DNA of 64,000 nt, taken from contig PABB01000031.1 in assembly GCA_002702655.1 (NCBI GenBank), positions 1 through 64,000 on the forward strand. The letters are read 5' to 3'. A program made the position numbers and the translations under genes. Positions 8,151-17,055 of the stretch are shown here, piece by piece (within the stretch, counting starts at the first letter, position 1; every line of letters starts with the position of its first letter). The notes beneath the pieces are model-generated. The model worked only from the letters and a program-made list of their open reading frames with translations, searched no databases and was not told where the DNA came from. Source of the DNA: Planctomycetaceae bacterium. Lineage in GTDB: Bacteria > Planctomycetota > Planctomycetia > Pirellulales > Lacipirellulaceae.

Positions 8151-8900
8151 ATGAAACTGACTCGAATCTCTTGCGGGGCGTCGGCGCTGCTGATCGCCCT
8201 GGCGTGCCTGACGGCGAGCGAGTCGGCCTTGGCCGTCTCGATCGACGTGACCCACGACACGTGGGTTCGCGAAGACAACGCCGACAGCAATCGCAACGGC
8301 AATGACCAGATGAACGCCCGCACCGACATCGACGGCGACGATAACGACGTCATCCTATTGCGGTTTCCCACCAGCGCGCTGACGGCTGATGCGCTGACCG
8401 CCTCGCTCACCCTGTACTGGCAGCGCGACGACAGCGGCACCGGCAACAGCCTGTCGCTGTGGGGACTCAACGAGTCCGACCCTGACGAAACCGCGTGGGA
8501 CGAAACGACCGTCACCTACAACAATGCCCCGGGTTTGATCCCCGACGGCCTGGATCCCACCGCCGAGTCCGGCATGGGCCACACGGACGACGACATCCGC
8601 GATCTCGACACGGCAAATTTGACGCTGCTGGTTGAGAATCAGCCCTACGGTCCGCAGGTGACCAACGATCCTTACACGTTCTCCAGCATGGCGTTGGCCG
8701 ACTTCATCAACGCCGACACGAACGGGGAAGTGTCGTTTTTGATCACCCGCGGCGAGCTCGCCACCAGCGGCAATCAGGCGCGGTTCTGGCCGCGTGAGTC
8801 GGGCCCCGGCGCCGTGCTGGACGTGACCCAAGTGCCCGAGCCGGCCGCCATCGTCCTGATGGGACTGGCCTGTGCCGGTTTGGCGCTGCGGCGTCGCTAG
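8151..8900 (+). CDS. PEP-CTERM protein with DNRLRE (CBM96-like) domain
   Basis: 249 residues, CTGGAGTAAG upstream of the ATG. Signal peptide through ESALA. Residues ~30-225 (VSIDVTHDTWVREDNADSNR ... LLRFPTSALTADALTASLTL ... WDETTVTYNNAP ... VSFLITRG) match the DNRLRE / carbohydrate-binding module 96-like fold, whose hallmark is D-x-W-R plus the W-x-E-x-x-V-T-Y-x-N-A-P block. The C-terminus has the PEP-CTERM signal VPEPAAIVLMGLACAGLALR then RR. Probably binds a polysaccharide at the surface. A strong terminator separates it from the pectate lyase gene. Confidence 0.9.
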   Translation: MKLTRISCGASALLIALACLTASESALAVSIDVTHDTWVREDNADSNRNGNDQMNARTDIDGDDNDVILLRFPTSALTADALTASLTLYWQRDDSGTGNSLSLWGLNESDPDETAWDETTVTYNNAPGLIPDGLDPTAESGMGHTDDDIRDLDTANLTLLVENQPYGPQVTNDPYTFSSMALADFINADTNGEVSFLITRGELATSGNQARFWPRESGPGAVLDVTQVPEPAAIVLMGLACAGLALRRR

Positions 8901-8930
8901 CGCGAGCCACATCTCGGCCGTGATATTGAC

Positions 8931-8968
8931 GAGCGGCGTCCCTCCCGCGGGGCGCCGCTCCTTTTATT
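8931..8968 (+). terminator. Rho-independent terminator
   Basis: Stem GAGCGGCG / CGCCGCTC with extra inner CCC/GGG pairing (8931-8960), followed directly by CTTTTATT. It ends the PEP-CTERM transcript upstream. Confidence 0.85.
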
Positions 8969-8991
8969 CCAATGCACCCTGGGGGGACTTG

Positions 8992-10524
8992 ATGCGACCT
9001 GTCCCGAGTTTGCTCAGATCTTCGTTCCTGTGGCTCTTTCTAGCGGCGCCCCTTGCCGCGGGGGCAGACTCGCCGCCGGCGTTTCCCGGCGCGGTGGGGC
9101 AGGGCGCCGCGGCCACTGGCGGCCGCGGCGGCGACGTGTACCACGTCGTCAATCTCGACGATTACAAGCCGCATGAAGAGGAAAAGATCCCCGGCAGCTT
9201 GCGGCACGCCATCCGCTCGGCCGAGGGGCCCCGCACCATCGTGTTTGACGTCGCCGGGGCGATCGCGCTGCATGCGCCGCTGGAAGTGCTCAAGAGCAAT
9301 CTCACGATCGCGGGGCAAACGGCGCCGCCGCCGGGCGTCACGTTATGGGGTTATCCGTTTGAGATCACCGACTGCAGCGACGTCGTCGTGCGGCACCTGC
9401 GGGTCCGGCTGGGCGACTTTCACGCCCCCGGATCGCAACGCCGTCTGCCCAACGGCCAACCGGGCAACGGCGACCTCCCGGCCAACAAAGGCAACGCCGT
9501 CTACGTGGGCAGCGGAGCCGAGCGAGTCGTGCTGGACCACGTCTCAGCGAGTTGGGGCATGGACGAAACGCTGTCGGTGACCAAGGGTCGCGACGTGACC
9601 ATCCAGCACTGCCTGATTGCGGCCAGCTTGAACGACTCATTTCACTCCAAAGGCGACCATGGCTACGGCACGTTGGTGCGCGGCGAGCTGACGCCCGACG
9701 ACCAGCGGCTCGCCCGCGGCGGCTACACGTTCTTCGGGAATCTGTGGCACTCGCACCGGGCGCGCAATCCGTCGATCGGCGGACAGCAGTCGCTCGATCG
9801 CGGCCAAGACGAAGCCGACCGCCGAGCCACCGACGTCAACCTGGTGAATAACGTGATTTATAACTGGGGGGAAAACGCGACGCACCGCAGTCAGAAGGGT
9901 ACGGTGCGCATCAACCTGGTGGGCAACTACTATATTTGCGGTCCGGCGAAGAAGACGCGACGCATCTTTCGCGGCGACGAGGACGCGGCGACTGAGGTCT
10001 ACCACGCCGGCAACTTCCTGGATGCCGATCGCGACGAGCGGCACGATGGCGAGCCGGTGACCGCGGATTCGTTCGATCACCTGGACGCGAACGACAGCCT
10101 GATCGACGATTCGAGCGGCCGCCCCTTCGCGTTCTTCGGCGATGTGAACGAGCAGGTGCGCTCGGCGCCGGAGGCGTATCAGGCGGTCGTGGCGAATGTG
10201 GGAGCGTCGCTGGACCGCGACGCCGTGGATCAGGGCCTGATCTCCCAACTGCAGCAACGCTCGGGCGAACTGATTGACTCGCAAGAAAAGCTGCGCAACG
10301 AAGCGGGCGTGTTGGCGGGGCTGGGCGACATGCAGCCCGCCCGTCGTCCGGCCGACTTCGACACAGACGGCGACGGCATGGCGGATGACTTTGAGCGGCA
10401 GCGCGGTCTCGATCCCAGCGATGCCGCCGACCGGAACGGGCGGACCCTGAGCGACGCGGGCTACACGAATCTCGAAGTGTATCTCGATTGGCTGACGCAG
10501 CGGCAATCCGGCGACCAGCCGTGA
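8992..10524 (+). CDS. Secreted pectate lyase (PL1-like) with Ca-binding C-terminal tail
   Basis: 510 residues from the ATG at 8992, chosen because the signal peptide (VPSLLRSSFLWLFLAAPLAAG) begins here; a longer frame opens inside the previous gene. The parallel beta-helix domain shows the PL1 blocks GRGGDVYHVVNL, GSLRHAIRSAEGPRTIVFDVAG, NLTIAGQTAPPPGVTLWG, VVVRHLRVRLGD, VVLDHVSASWGMDETLSVT and HSHRARNPSIGG. Beta-elimination of polygalacturonate-type polymers is expected. Near the C-terminus DTDGDGMADDFE is a thrombospondin type-3-like calcium motif. The PL9-type gene follows with a 37-nt gap. Confidence 0.9.
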   Translation: MRPVPSLLRSSFLWLFLAAPLAAGADSPPAFPGAVGQGAAATGGRGGDVYHVVNLDDYKPHEEEKIPGSLRHAIRSAEGPRTIVFDVAGAIALHAPLEVLKSNLTIAGQTAPPPGVTLWGYPFEITDCSDVVVRHLRVRLGDFHAPGSQRRLPNGQPGNGDLPANKGNAVYVGSGAERVVLDHVSASWGMDETLSVTKGRDVTIQHCLIAASLNDSFHSKGDHGYGTLVRGELTPDDQRLARGGYTFFGNLWHSHRARNPSIGGQQSLDRGQDEADRRATDVNLVNNVIYNWGENATHRSQKGTVRINLVGNYYICGPAKKTRRIFRGDEDAATEVYHAGNFLDADRDERHDGEPVTADSFDHLDANDSLIDDSSGRPFAFFGDVNEQVRSAPEAYQAVVANVGASLDRDAVDQGLISQLQQRSGELIDSQEKLRNEAGVLAGLGDMQPARRPADFDTDGDGMADDFERQRGLDPSDAADRNGRTLSDAGYTNLEVYLDWLTQRQSGDQP

Positions 10525-10561
10525 GATGACGGTCTCTGAAATACCAACCACGGAACAGGCA

Positions 10562-12103
10562 ATGCAACCGAGGAAACTCGACCACCGGCGCGTCTGGCAG
10601 ACCGCCGCGCGACGGATCGCCATGATGGCCTGCCTTGTCGCCGCCCGCGGCGCCGTCGGCGGCGAATTCTACATCTCGACCACCGGCAGCAACGGCGGCA
10701 GCGGCTCGATCGGCAGCCCCTGGGGGACGTTCGACTACGCGATTTCGCAGATTGGCGCCGGCGACACGCTGTACGTGCGGGGCGGCAATTACAGCCTGAG
10801 TTCGCGCATCCGCATCCAAAAGGGAGGCGTTTCGGGCGCACCGATCACGATGCAGGCCTACCCCGGCGAGACGCCCGTGCTCGATTTCGCCGCCAATCCC
10901 TCGTCGTCCGATCGCGGCATCCAACTGGAACACGATTGGTGGCACATCAAGGGGCTCACCGTGCAGAACGCCCCCGACAACGGCGTCTGGGTGTCGGGCT
11001 CCAACAACATTTTCGAGCAGCTCGTGCTGCGCTACAACGGCGACTCGGGCCTGCAGCTGTCGGGCAGTTCCTCGCGTCGCCCCGCGAACAATCTGATTCT
11101 CAACTCCGACTCGTACGAGAACTACGACGCGTCGAATCACGGCGAGAACGCCGACGGCTTCGCCGCCAAGTTTCGCGAGCTCGGCCCGGGGAACGTGTTC
11201 CGGGGCAATCGCGCGTGGGGCAACTCGGACGACGGCTGGGACTTTTGGGCGGCTGCTTACGGCGTGACCGTCGAGAACTCCTGGTCGTTCAAGAACGGCA
11301 TCAACATCTGGGGCGACGGGGCGTTCGCCGGCGACGGCAACGGCATCAAGCTGGGCCAGGACAGCGGTACGCACGTCATTCGCAACAACCTCGTGTGGAA
11401 GAACCCCCACAACGGCATCGACGTGAACGGCAACGCCACGCCCAATTTCTCGGTCAGCCCGCCGCACGTGCCGCATGGCGTGACCGTCGACAACAACACG
11501 GCGTTTGCCAATGGCGGTCGGAACTTCCGCTTCGACGAAGAGTATCCCCACCTGGTCCGCAACAACATCTCGCTGTCGGGAAGCGAGACGATCTACGCCA
11601 CGGTGGCGGATTCGTTCAACACGTGGAACGGCATTGCGTTCAGTACGAGTGATTTTCTGAGTTTCGACGACGCTGGCGCCACGGGACCTCGGCAGGCCGA
11701 CGGCAGTTTGCCGGTGCTCGATTTTCTGCGGCTCGCCCCCGACAGCCGTTTGATTGACCAGGGCGTGGACGTGGGGCTGCCGTACAACGGCTCGGCGCCC
11801 GACTTGGGGGCGTACGAAACGGCGGCCGTCGTCTACTTGCCCGGCGACTTCAACGAAGATCTGGCGGTCGACGGCGTCGATTTGACGGCGTGGCAGACCG
11901 GCTTTGGCATAACCGCCGGGGCCGCCCACGGCGATGGCGACGCCGATTCCGACGGCGCGGTTGCCGGAACTGACTACCTGATTTGGCAGCGCGACATGGC
12001 GGCGGCCGCGACCAACTTGACGGCGATTCCCGAGCCAACGGCCGCCGGCCTGACCGCCGCGGCCATGCTGCTCGTTACGGCCTGCCGGCGACGCGGGCGA
12101 TAG
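10562..12103 (+). CDS. Secreted PL9-type pectate lyase with dockerin-like repeat and PEP-CTERM
   Basis: 513 residues from 10562 (an alternative ATG at 10526, one nt after the upstream stop, adds 12). After the signal peptide comes a right-handed beta-helix with the PL9 signature order ENADGFAAKF, NSDDGWDFW, NSWSFKNG, GNGIKLG and NNLVWKNPHNGID. In characterised PL9 enzymes a Lys is the base; the matching Lys is at about residue 263, and the Asp residues of NADGF and DDGWD fit the calcium site. C-terminal to the lyase, GDFNEDLAVDGVDLTAW and DADSDGAVAGTDYLIWQ form two dockerin-like calcium loops. The end is IPEPTAAGLTAAAMLLV then CRRRGR, a PEP-CTERM-like signal. Confidence 0.88.
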   Translation: MQPRKLDHRRVWQTAARRIAMMACLVAARGAVGGEFYISTTGSNGGSGSIGSPWGTFDYAISQIGAGDTLYVRGGNYSLSSRIRIQKGGVSGAPITMQAYPGETPVLDFAANPSSSDRGIQLEHDWWHIKGLTVQNAPDNGVWVSGSNNIFEQLVLRYNGDSGLQLSGSSSRRPANNLILNSDSYENYDASNHGENADGFAAKFRELGPGNVFRGNRAWGNSDDGWDFWAAAYGVTVENSWSFKNGINIWGDGAFAGDGNGIKLGQDSGTHVIRNNLVWKNPHNGIDVNGNATPNFSVSPPHVPHGVTVDNNTAFANGGRNFRFDEEYPHLVRNNISLSGSETIYATVADSFNTWNGIAFSTSDFLSFDDAGATGPRQADGSLPVLDFLRLAPDSRLIDQGVDVGLPYNGSAPDLGAYETAAVVYLPGDFNEDLAVDGVDLTAWQTGFGITAGAAHGDGDADSDGAVAGTDYLIWQRDMAAAATNLTAIPEPTAAGLTAAAMLLVTACRRRGR

Positions 12104-12181
12104 CGCGGTATAATGAAGGATCACCGGCAAGACTGTCGCCGATCGTCCTCCGCCGCCTCGCCAGCCGCCACATCGCGCGCC

Positions 12182-13372
12182 ATGACGAAACTCCGTTGTC
12201 CGCTCGAGCAACCTCGCGACTGCCCTCGCCACGCCGCCGTCGCGGTGGCGGTGGCCGCCGCCCTATGCGGCAGCGCGGCTCGTCCCGCCGCGGCGCTGGA
12301 AACCGTGCTGCACATGGTCGACGGCCGCCTGGTCGAGCATGAGGGCGAGGTGCTGCTGGAAGATTCCGCCGGCGGGGTGATGCTCCGCTCGCCCGACGGG
12401 CAATTGCACATTGTCCCAGGCCCGCGCATGACCCGCCGCAGCAGCGACGAGCGGCCGTTCGAGTGGCTCGACGCGAAGCAACTGGCCGAGACGCTGCTGG
12501 CCGAGTTGCCGCCCGGATTCCGCGTCCATCAGTCCGACCACTACACGATCTGCTACAACACGACCGACGCCTACGCGCGGTGGTGCAGTCAGTTGCTGGA
12601 GCGACTGCAGCGGGCGTTCATCGCGCATTGGAAGAAACGCGGCTGCGCGGTGGCGGCCCCCGAGCGACCGTTGCCCGTGCTCATCTTCGCCGACCAGCAG
12701 AGTTACCTCGAGCACGCGCGGGCCGAGTTGGGCGCCAGCGCCGCCAACGTGATTGGCTACTACAGCATGGCGACCAACCGCATTTGCATGTACGACTTGA
12801 CCGGCTCGCAGGCCTTAGCTCGCGAGTACGGCAACCGCGGGTCGATGCGCGACATTTCGCTGCTGCTGGCTCATCCTGCCGCCGAGCCGCTGGTGGCCAC
12901 GGTGGTTCACGAAGCGACGCACCAAATCTCCTTCAACTGCGGCCTGCAGACCCGCTTCGGCGCCAACCCGCTGTGGATGAGCGAAGGGCTGGCCATGTAT
13001 TTCGAGACGCCCGACCTGAGCAGCTCGCGCAGTTGGTCGGGCATTGGCGAGGTGAACTACTCGCGCTGGGACCGCTTCGTGGCCAACGAGCGACAGGGGC
13101 GGCTGCTGCCGTTCGAAAAGCTCATCGGCAGCGACGACGCGCTACGGGCGCCCGAGACGGCCGTCGACGCTTACGCCCAATCGTGGGCGCTGAACTACTT
13201 TCTTATCCGCTGGCGCCCCAAGCAGTACGGCAAGTATCTCATGGAGATCGCCACGAAGCCGCCGCTGACCGAACCCAAGCCGGCCCAGCGGCTGGCGGAT
13301 TTCAAAAAGCACTTCGGCGACCTGGAAACGCTGCAGCGGGAGTTCCAACGGCAAATGAGCCGCATCGATTGA
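12182..13372 (+). CDS. Secreted DUF1570-type putative metallopeptidase
   Basis: 396 residues with a signal peptide ending near AARPAAALE. Residues ~50-85 form a small beta domain; the rest is the DUF1570 fold. The gluzincin-like motif HEATHQISFNCG is followed by WMSEGLAMYFE, giving the HExxH plus downstream Glu arrangement of zinc peptidases of this type. A role in extracellular protein turnover is inferred; no substrate is known. The start at 12182 is preferred because the upstream frame is Arg/Ser-rich. It is co-directional with the pectate lyase genes (78 nt apart) and convergent with the next gene. Confidence 0.85.
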   Translation: MTKLRCPLEQPRDCPRHAAVAVAVAAALCGSAARPAAALETVLHMVDGRLVEHEGEVLLEDSAGGVMLRSPDGQLHIVPGPRMTRRSSDERPFEWLDAKQLAETLLAELPPGFRVHQSDHYTICYNTTDAYARWCSQLLERLQRAFIAHWKKRGCAVAAPERPLPVLIFADQQSYLEHARAELGASAANVIGYYSMATNRICMYDLTGSQALAREYGNRGSMRDISLLLAHPAAEPLVATVVHEATHQISFNCGLQTRFGANPLWMSEGLAMYFETPDLSSSRSWSGIGEVNYSRWDRFVANERQGRLLPFEKLIGSDDALRAPETAVDAYAQSWALNYFLIRWRPKQYGKYLMEIATKPPLTEPKPAQRLADFKKHFGDLETLQREFQRQMSRID

Positions 13373-13441
13373 CGCGCTGATGGCGAGCAGAATGGTCGCG
13401 TGCCACGGCTCGGCGAGCCGTGCGAAGTGCGCGGGAACTCG

Positions 13442-16400
13442 CTACCGTTCTTCGGCGCTGCGCCGGCGACTGCAGCGCCAGGCGGCCAGTCCGCACGCGG
13501 CCACGGCCAACAGCACGCCGCTCGGCTCCGGCACGGCCGCGGCGCTGCCGCCGCCAACTGCCAGCTGCGCGCCGTACAGCGTCTGCCACTGGCCGACCAA
13601 CGTCGGAGCGGTCCGCTGGATCAACAGCAGGTCGTCGCCGGTGACCCAGCCGTCGTCGTCCAGATCCACGTCCACGGCCACGGAGAGTTCGCCCGTGGCG
13701 GTCAACCGCGATACGTTCCACGCCAACCCGGCGGCGAGGCCCGGCAGGCTGAAAGAGTCGAACGCCCCGCTGGCGGAGGCAAAATCGAACAGGTCGAAGC
13801 TGTCGCCCGCAACCAGCGCGGGCGCCGTCGGCGCTTGCGACACTTCCAGCGCGCCGCCGGCGACAAGCTCGCCGCCGACAATCAAGCGATCGTTCACTCC
13901 GGCCACAGCCACGTCAAACGCCACGCTCGCGCCGGTCGCCAGGTGCAGATCGCCCAGCACGACCATCATGTCAGGAGCGTAGACGGCCCCGCCGCCGGCG
14001 CCCAGCGGGTTGGCAATGTTCTCGCCTGCCGCGACGAAGATGTTGTCCATCCGCAGCGCGCCGTCGGCCGGGTCGTTGTTCGATAGCCGCTCGTTCAGCC
14101 CAAACTGCACCAAGCTGGCCACGTCCAGGTCGCGGCCGAAGTGCAAGTCGGTCTGATACGTGCCGGGATTGGCCGCCTCGGCGTCGCTCGTGCCGGTCGA
14201 GGTGTAGATGTCGAACGTCTTGGCGTCGTTGTCGACGACCAGCCACACGTTGTACCAGGTCTGGTTAGCGATGCTCGCGCGGACCACCACGTCGGAGTTC
14301 GTCTGCGAATCGTACGCCCGCAAGCTCGTCGACTGCGGACTCGTGCCGTACAGGCTTGCCGTGATCGCGTAGTCGTTCCACGGCGTCACGGTATCAATGT
14401 CCGCCGCCTGGTCCGCCAGCCCGAAAATGCCGTCGATGTCGCCCGTGCCATCGCGGCGGACCTGGAAGAAGTAAGTGGCCGTGTCGCCGTCGGCCAGACT
14501 GTGGTCGGCGTCGAAGTTCTCCGCTAGATTGGTCACGGCCCCACGCCACGGATCGCCCTGCTGGCTGATGCCGTTCACGCGAATGGCGTTGTTGGCCCCG
14601 CGGATGTCGACGATCCGCGCATTGCCCGTGCCGTCGGCCACGCCGTCCCACGCCCCGCCGGTCACGTCGCCGCCCGGGTGGGCGCCGATGGTTTCTACGA
14701 AGGTATTGTCGTACGCGTCAAAGTTGTCGACCAGCACGAACTGCGAATCGACCGCCATCCCCGCGCCGCCAATCTGCAATCGTGCGCCGGCCTGCATGTT
14801 CAGGCCGTTGGCAAACGTGCCGACGCCGGCGACGACCGAGCCGCTGGCCGCGGTCACGTCGCCGACGACCGTCGTGTTGCTGTTGTTGTGCAGCGTCTGT
14901 CCCGCAGCGACCGCGAACGCGCCGCTGGTTCCTGATACGTCCAGAGTGGCGCCGGGGTGAACGTGAATGTTGGCGGAGCCTGCAATCGAAGCGCCGCCGG
15001 TCAGGGCCAGCGTGCCGGCGCGAATGTGCGTGTCGCCCGCGTAGGAGTTGGCCGCAGCGAGCGTCAGCGCCCCGGCGCCGGTCTTCTCCAAACCGGCGGT
15101 TCCCGCGATCGGCGCCGCGATCTCATGGCCGCCGGACTTCACCGCGATCCGCCCGCCGCCGACCAGCGTCAGCGGACTTCCGCCGGCGACGATGTACTTG
15201 TGGGCGTTGTCGATGGTCAAACGGTTGAGCGAGACCGGCGCATCAAGATTGACCGTCGCGGGAGCGCCAGTCGCCGTCACCGCGTTGCCAAGGGTTGCAT
15301 CGCCGCCGCTGATCGGGACTCCCCCCGTCCAATTCGCGGGGTTGCTCCAGGCGCCGCTGCCGTCGGTCGCCCAGGCGGTGACCAGCGTGAGCAGGCCCGT
15401 GGCCTGGCTGAACGAATAGTCGCCGTTGCTCCAGACGCCGGCGCTGTTGTCGAAGCCGGCCACGTTGAACGTGGCGCCGTAGTTGGCGTTGGCCGCGGTG
15501 ACCAGCGCCCACGAGTCGCCCGGGTTACTGGTTGCCCCAGCGAGATCGATATCGAACGTGCCATTGAGCCGCGTGGCCAGCGCAGTCGCGCCGGTGATCG
15601 CGTTGCTCGCCCCGCCGCCGCCGATCGCAAAACGGAAGTTGGCGCCTTGCCCCAGTTCAAACCGCCCGTTGTTGAGGATGCTGCCAGTGAAGGTGTTCCC
15701 CGGGGATTGGAACCGCACATAGCGGGTGTCTTGCCGGGTGGAATCGGGGGGATGGATCGTCAAATCGCCGCCGCCCGCAACGTCCGCCAGAATGTTGATG
15801 TCGCCGCGCCGGGCCCACAACGTCGAGTCGGCGACGACCGTCATGCGACCGGCCAACTGAAACACGTCCGCATCGCCGCTCGCGTGCTGCACCCACCCGC
15901 CGCTCAGCCGCAGGTTGTCGATCGTCGTCACGGCCGTCGTGCCGGCGCCCTGGTACACTAACCCGCCGCTGGTCGCGTTGGTGTTGTTCACTGTGAGCGA
16001 GTCGCCCGCGAACGTGAAACTGTTGCCGCCCGAGGGGGTGCGCAGCAGGAAGTCGCCGGTCCGGTAGGCGGCGCCCGCGTGGGCGAAGTAGCCGTCGCTC
16101 CAGCGGTCCTGATAGTTGAACCCCGACGTGCCCGCGGGGTCGTTGGCGGTCAGCGTGACGGTGGTCGCCGCCGAGGGATGCGCCGCGGGGCCAATCCCCA
16201 TGTCCGCCCGCATGGCGTACACCATCGCCACCTGGCGTTGTGCGCTCAGCGCGCTGAACTCATTGTCGAAGTTCAAACCGTACGGCCAGAAATGAATGCC
16301 GTCCCCGTTGAGCGTGGCCTGGTCGCCCTCGAACTGCCGCACCAGGGCCGACGCCTGGGCGCCGGACCATGCGCCGCCGGACAGGAACCCGTCCCAGGCG

Positions 16401-16750
16401 CCCTTGTTGCCGTAGGGCAGACCCAGATAGTGCCCCAGCTCGTGCTGCGTGACTCGCTCGTTGGGCCACGTGCCGCCGAAGCCGATCGATCCGTGGTAGC
16501 TGGCCTGGGCCGTCGGGATCCCCGGGTCGTAGTAGATGTACACGTTGCGATTGTCGAAGCCGTTGGGCGCGAAGGCGTTGTACCGCGCCAGCACCGCTTG
16601 GGCGGCGGCCTCGGCGGCGTCGCGTCGGGCGGTCGAATCCCAGTTGCCGCCAATCGTGTAGGTCAGCGCGGCCGGAGCGCGATCGCCCAGCGCCAGCAGA
16701 GCGGCCAACGCCGCGGCGAGTCCGAGAAATGTGCGTCGGCAATCCGTCAT
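13442..16750 (-). CDS. Large PEP-CTERM protein with HExxH domain and PATR repeats
   Basis: 1102 residues from the ATG at 16750 (signal peptide LGLAAALAALLALGDRAPAA). The N-terminal domain (residues ~28-225) holds HELGHYLGLPYG (residues 103-114), a HExxHxxG core like that of metzincins, but the position of the third zinc ligand is Tyr. Residues ~225-680 are autotransporter-type beta strands with one clear PATR unit (LEKTGAGALTLAAANSYAG). Then comes a LamG/concanavalin-like region (VLVDNFDAYDN ... NQTWYNVWLVVDNDAKTFDI), a dockerin-like loop (DLDDDGWVTGDDLLLIQ) and a PEP-CTERM end (VPEPSGVLLAVAACGLAAW, then RRR). A surface adhesin or protease is likely; whether it is active is open. Confidence 0.85.
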   Translation of the reverse strand: MTDCRRTFLGLAAALAALLALGDRAPAALTYTIGGNWDSTARRDAAEAAAQAVLARYNAFAPNGFDNRNVYIYYDPGIPTAQASYHGSIGFGGTWPNERVTQHELGHYLGLPYGNKGAWDGFLSGGAWSGAQASALVRQFEGDQATLNGDGIHFWPYGLNFDNEFSALSAQRQVAMVYAMRADMGIGPAAHPSAATTVTLTANDPAGTSGFNYQDRWSDGYFAHAGAAYRTGDFLLRTPSGGNSFTFAGDSLTVNNTNATSGGLVYQGAGTTAVTTIDNLRLSGGWVQHASGDADVFQLAGRMTVVADSTLWARRGDINILADVAGGGDLTIHPPDSTRQDTRYVRFQSPGNTFTGSILNNGRFELGQGANFRFAIGGGGASNAITGATALATRLNGTFDIDLAGATSNPGDSWALVTAANANYGATFNVAGFDNSAGVWSNGDYSFSQATGLLTLVTAWATDGSGAWSNPANWTGGVPISGGDATLGNAVTATGAPATVNLDAPVSLNRLTIDNAHKYIVAGGSPLTLVGGGRIAVKSGGHEIAAPIAGTAGLEKTGAGALTLAAANSYAGDTHIRAGTLALTGGASIAGSANIHVHPGATLDVSGTSGAFAVAAGQTLHNNSNTTVVGDVTAASGSVVAGVGTFANGLNMQAGARLQIGGAGMAVDSQFVLVDNFDAYDNTFVETIGAHPGGDVTGGAWDGVADGTGNARIVDIRGANNAIRVNGISQQGDPWRGAVTNLAENFDADHSLADGDTATYFFQVRRDGTGDIDGIFGLADQAADIDTVTPWNDYAITASLYGTSPQSTSLRAYDSQTNSDVVVRASIANQTWYNVWLVVDNDAKTFDIYTSTGTSDAEAANPGTYQTDLHFGRDLDVASLVQFGLNERLSNNDPADGALRMDNIFVAAGENIANPLGAGGGAVYAPDMMVVLGDLHLATGASVAFDVAVAGVNDRLIVGGELVAGGALEVSQAPTAPALVAGDSFDLFDFASASGAFDSFSLPGLAAGLAWNVSRLTATGELSVAVDVDLDDDGWVTGDDLLLIQRTAPTLVGQWQTLYGAQLAVGGGSAAAVPEPSGVLLAVAACGLAAWRCSRRRSAEER

Positions 16751-17055
16751 AGCGTCTTGTCGTGCAAGGGGGGCGAGCGAGGCGGCTGGAGCGGCGCGCC
16801 CCGCGAGCGCGACGCGCCAACACTGTTCCGTGGAAAAGGTTATTTCCGCCGGCGCCGCGGTCTTACCGCGATTCCCGCGCGAACGCGGCAAATCGGCGGC
16901 GACAGGCCGTATCGCCAGCGAAGCAAACCGTGCTGTTCCGAGCTGCCGTCGCCGATGCGGCGGGACGTCGTGCCGAGCTTGAACCAAGCGGCAGCCACCA
17001 CCCATTGTAACTGGGGCGTCAGAACCACGATAGCAAGTGGCAGCGGGCGCGCCCG
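16751..17055. other. Intergenic region
   Basis: 305 nt between two minus-strand genes. It must contain the promoter of the large PEP-CTERM gene, but I see no clear -10/-35 pair, terminator or RNA gene. A GC-rich palindrome GCGGGCGCGCCCGC (17043-17056) overlaps the 3' end of the upstream gene. Confidence 0.4.

Noticed and set aside
9911-12232. Minus-strand open frame of 773 residues
   Set aside because: Antisense to the two pectate lyase genes; Arg/Val-rich with a Pro/Arg-rich end and no recognisable domain.
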